Shown here piece after piece: positions 33,372-34,482 of a stretch of DNA of 34,482 bases (its first letter is position 1; every line of letters starts with the position of its first letter). The notes beneath the pieces were generated by a model that was given only the letters and a program-made list of their open reading frames with translations, did no database searches and was not told where the DNA came from. Both the position numbers and the translations under genes were made by a program. The stretch comes from Lysobacter sp. A03 (GTDB lineage Bacteria > Pseudomonadota > Gammaproteobacteria > Xanthomonadales > Xanthomonadaceae), in the NCBI RefSeq assembly GCF_000855665.1, contig NZ_JXSS01000083.1, positions 1 to 34,482 of the forward strand, in the 5' to 3' direction.

Positions 33372-34482
33372 ATGCCAGCTCGCTTCACCCACCTACACCT
33401 GCACAGCGAATTCTCTCTCGTCGACTCCACCATCCGGGTCAACGAGCTGGTCAAGCGCTGCGTGGCGCTTGGCCAGCCGGCGGTCGCCCTGACCGACGTC
33501 AACAACCTGTTTGCCGCGGTGAAGTTCTATCGCGCTGCGGAACAGGCCGGGGTCAAGCCGATCCTGGGCGCGGACATCGGCCTGGCAGATGGCAACGAGG
33601 CCAGCTCGCGCCTGACCCTGCTATGCCGCGACCACACCGGTTACCTGACCCTGTCGCGCCTGCTCAGCCGGATGTGGATGGAAGGCCACCGTACCGACAG
33701 CGTCGCGTTGCGCCCGGAATGGCTGCGCGAGGACAACGAGGGCCTGTTCGCCCTGGCGGGACGACAGAGCCTCGCCGGGCGCATGGCGACCTCGCAGCGG
33801 CCCGAGCTGGCCGAGGCCTGGCTGGCGGACTGGCAGGGCATCTTCGACGACCGCCTGCACCTGGAATTGACCCGGACCGGGCGCGCCGACGAACCCGTGT
33901 TCAACGAATTCGCGATCCACGCCTCGGCCAAGCGCGGGCTGCCGCTGATCGCCAGCAACGATGTCCGCTTCCTCGATCGCGACGGCTTCGATGCGCACGA
34001 GGCGCGGGTCTGCATCTCCACCGGCCGCGTGTTGGACGACCCCAAGCGGCCGAAGGAGTACAGCTCCGAGCAGTACCTGAGGTCGTCCGAAGAGATGGCG
34101 GAGTTGTTCGCCGACGTCCCCGACGCGATCGACAACGCACTGGCGCTGGCGACCCGCTGCAACCTCGAGATGCAGCTGGGCACCTACTACCTGCCCGCCT
34201 TCCCGGTACCCGATGAGCACACCATCGAGTCCTGGTTGCGCAGTCAGGCGCACGACGGACTGGACGCACGCCTGGAGAAGGTGCTGCTGGTCGAGGGCCG
34301 GCTCGCAAACGACTTGACCCGGCAGGACTACGAGGACCGCCTCGATACCGAGCTCGGCGTCATCCTGTCGATGGGTTTCCCCGGCTACTTCCTGATCGTT
34401 GCGGACTTCATCAACTGGGGCAAGGAACAGGGCATTCCAGTCGGGCCGGGGCGTGGTTCCGGTGCCGGCTCTCTGGTGGCAG
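33372..34482 (+). CDS. dnaE: DNA polymerase III alpha subunit, N-terminal part (partial)
   Basis: 370 complete codons, running off the window with no stop. It is the replicative polymerase catalytic subunit. The N terminus is a PHP domain: [40 protein letters not shown] and [12 protein letters not shown], followed by [20 protein letters not shown]. The palm begins with [20 protein letters not shown], and the last residues [13 protein letters not shown] form the nucleotide-binding start of the palm; the catalytic aspartates lie beyond the window. In the PHP site the first HxH (HLHLH) is kept, where E. coli has HLRVH, but the usual TDHGN and GCE motifs read TDVNN and GAD, so metal-dependent proofreading is unlikely. 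No strong SD precedes the ATG. rnhB, its usual neighbour, is 2.9 kb upstream. Confidence 0.96.
   Translation, partial: MPARFTHLHLHSEFSLVDSTIRVNELVKRCVALGQPAVALTDVNNLFAAVKFYRAAEQAGVKPILGADIGLADGNEASSRLTLLCRDHTGYLTLSRLLSRMWMEGHRTDSVALRPEWLREDNEGLFALAGRQSLAGRMATSQRPELAEAWLADWQGIFDDRLHLELTRTGRADEPVFNEFAIHASAKRGLPLIASNDVRFLDRDGFDAHEARVCISTGRVLDDPKRPKEYSSEQYLRSSEEMAELFADVPDAIDNALALATRCNLEMQLGTYYLPAFPVPDEHTIESWLRSQAHDGLDARLEKVLLVEGRLANDLTRQDYEDRLDTELGVILSMGFPGYFLIVADFINWGKEQGIPVGPGRGSGAGSLVA

Noticed and set aside
33372-33620. An active PHP proofreading exonuclease in DnaE, suggested by the intact HLHLH
   Set aside because: Other PHP metal motifs are altered (TDVNN and GAD in place of TDHGN and GCE), as in E. 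coli alpha, so activity is unlikely.
1-34482. tRNA or rRNA genes, CRISPR arrays, insertion sequences, prophage or attachment sites
   Set aside because: Read for repeats, cloverleaf-like segments and transposase/integrase motifs; none was found.

Overview
The window is high-GC chromosomal core DNA from a gammaproteobacterium, most likely Xanthomonadaceae (Lysobacter/Luteimonas/Xanthomonas type). The evidence is the gene order (map-glnD-dapD-yffB-dapE, rpsB-tsf, pyrH-frr-uppS-cdsA-dxr-rseP-bamA-lpxD-fabZ-lpxA-lpxB-rnhB, dnaE), an Oar-like TonB receptor and two secreted or membrane M28 peptidases. I see no prophage, insertion sequence, CRISPR array, tRNA or rRNA.

Layout. 1-1065 (+): the 3' end of parC, then tpm. 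1104-2798 (-): asnB, preceded on its own strand by a complete-looking transcription attenuator: a leader ORF with the motif Asn-Trp-Asn-Asn-Asn, an antiterminator segment and an intrinsic terminator (2831-3020). 3174-5495 (+): a polytopic membrane M28 peptidase. 5500-11305 (-): the compact operon map-glnD-dapD-yffB-dapE, joining N-terminal methionine removal, nitrogen signalling and lysine/diaminopimelate synthesis. 11649-13586 (+): rpsB-tsf, with a sigma70-type promoter, a roughly 215-nt structured leader and a strong terminator. 13782-16877 (-): the Oar-like receptor with its own terminator. 17145-30478 (+): pyrH, a CDF metal exporter, frr, then the envelope run uppS-cdsA-dxr-rseP-bamA-lpxD-fabZ-lpxA-lpxB-rnhB, much of it joined by 1-4 nt overlaps. 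30480-32126 (-): a second, periplasmic M28 peptidase. 32583-33233 (+): a DUF1232/YkvA-like protein. 33372-end (+): the 5' part of dnaE.

The genes combine growth functions (ribosome, elongation, recycling, UMP and DNA synthesis) with envelope building: isoprenoid precursor (dxr), undecaprenyl carrier (uppS), CDP-diacylglycerol (cdsA), lipid A (lpxD, lpxA, lpxB), outer-membrane protein assembly (bamA) and envelope stress proteolysis (rseP). Diaminopimelate and asparagine synthesis lie alongside.

The main discovery candidate is the asnB leader. Its Asn-rich peptide, the segment just behind the Asn codons that is complementary to the terminator's 5' arm, and the terminator with eight T's are arranged as in classical ribosome-mediated attenuators (trp, his, thr), but apparently tuned to asparagine. 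Second is a Met at the acyl-chain ruler position of LpxA, which predicts transfer of a 10-carbon hydroxyacyl chain. All calls come from reading the sequence; no searches or folding programs were run.
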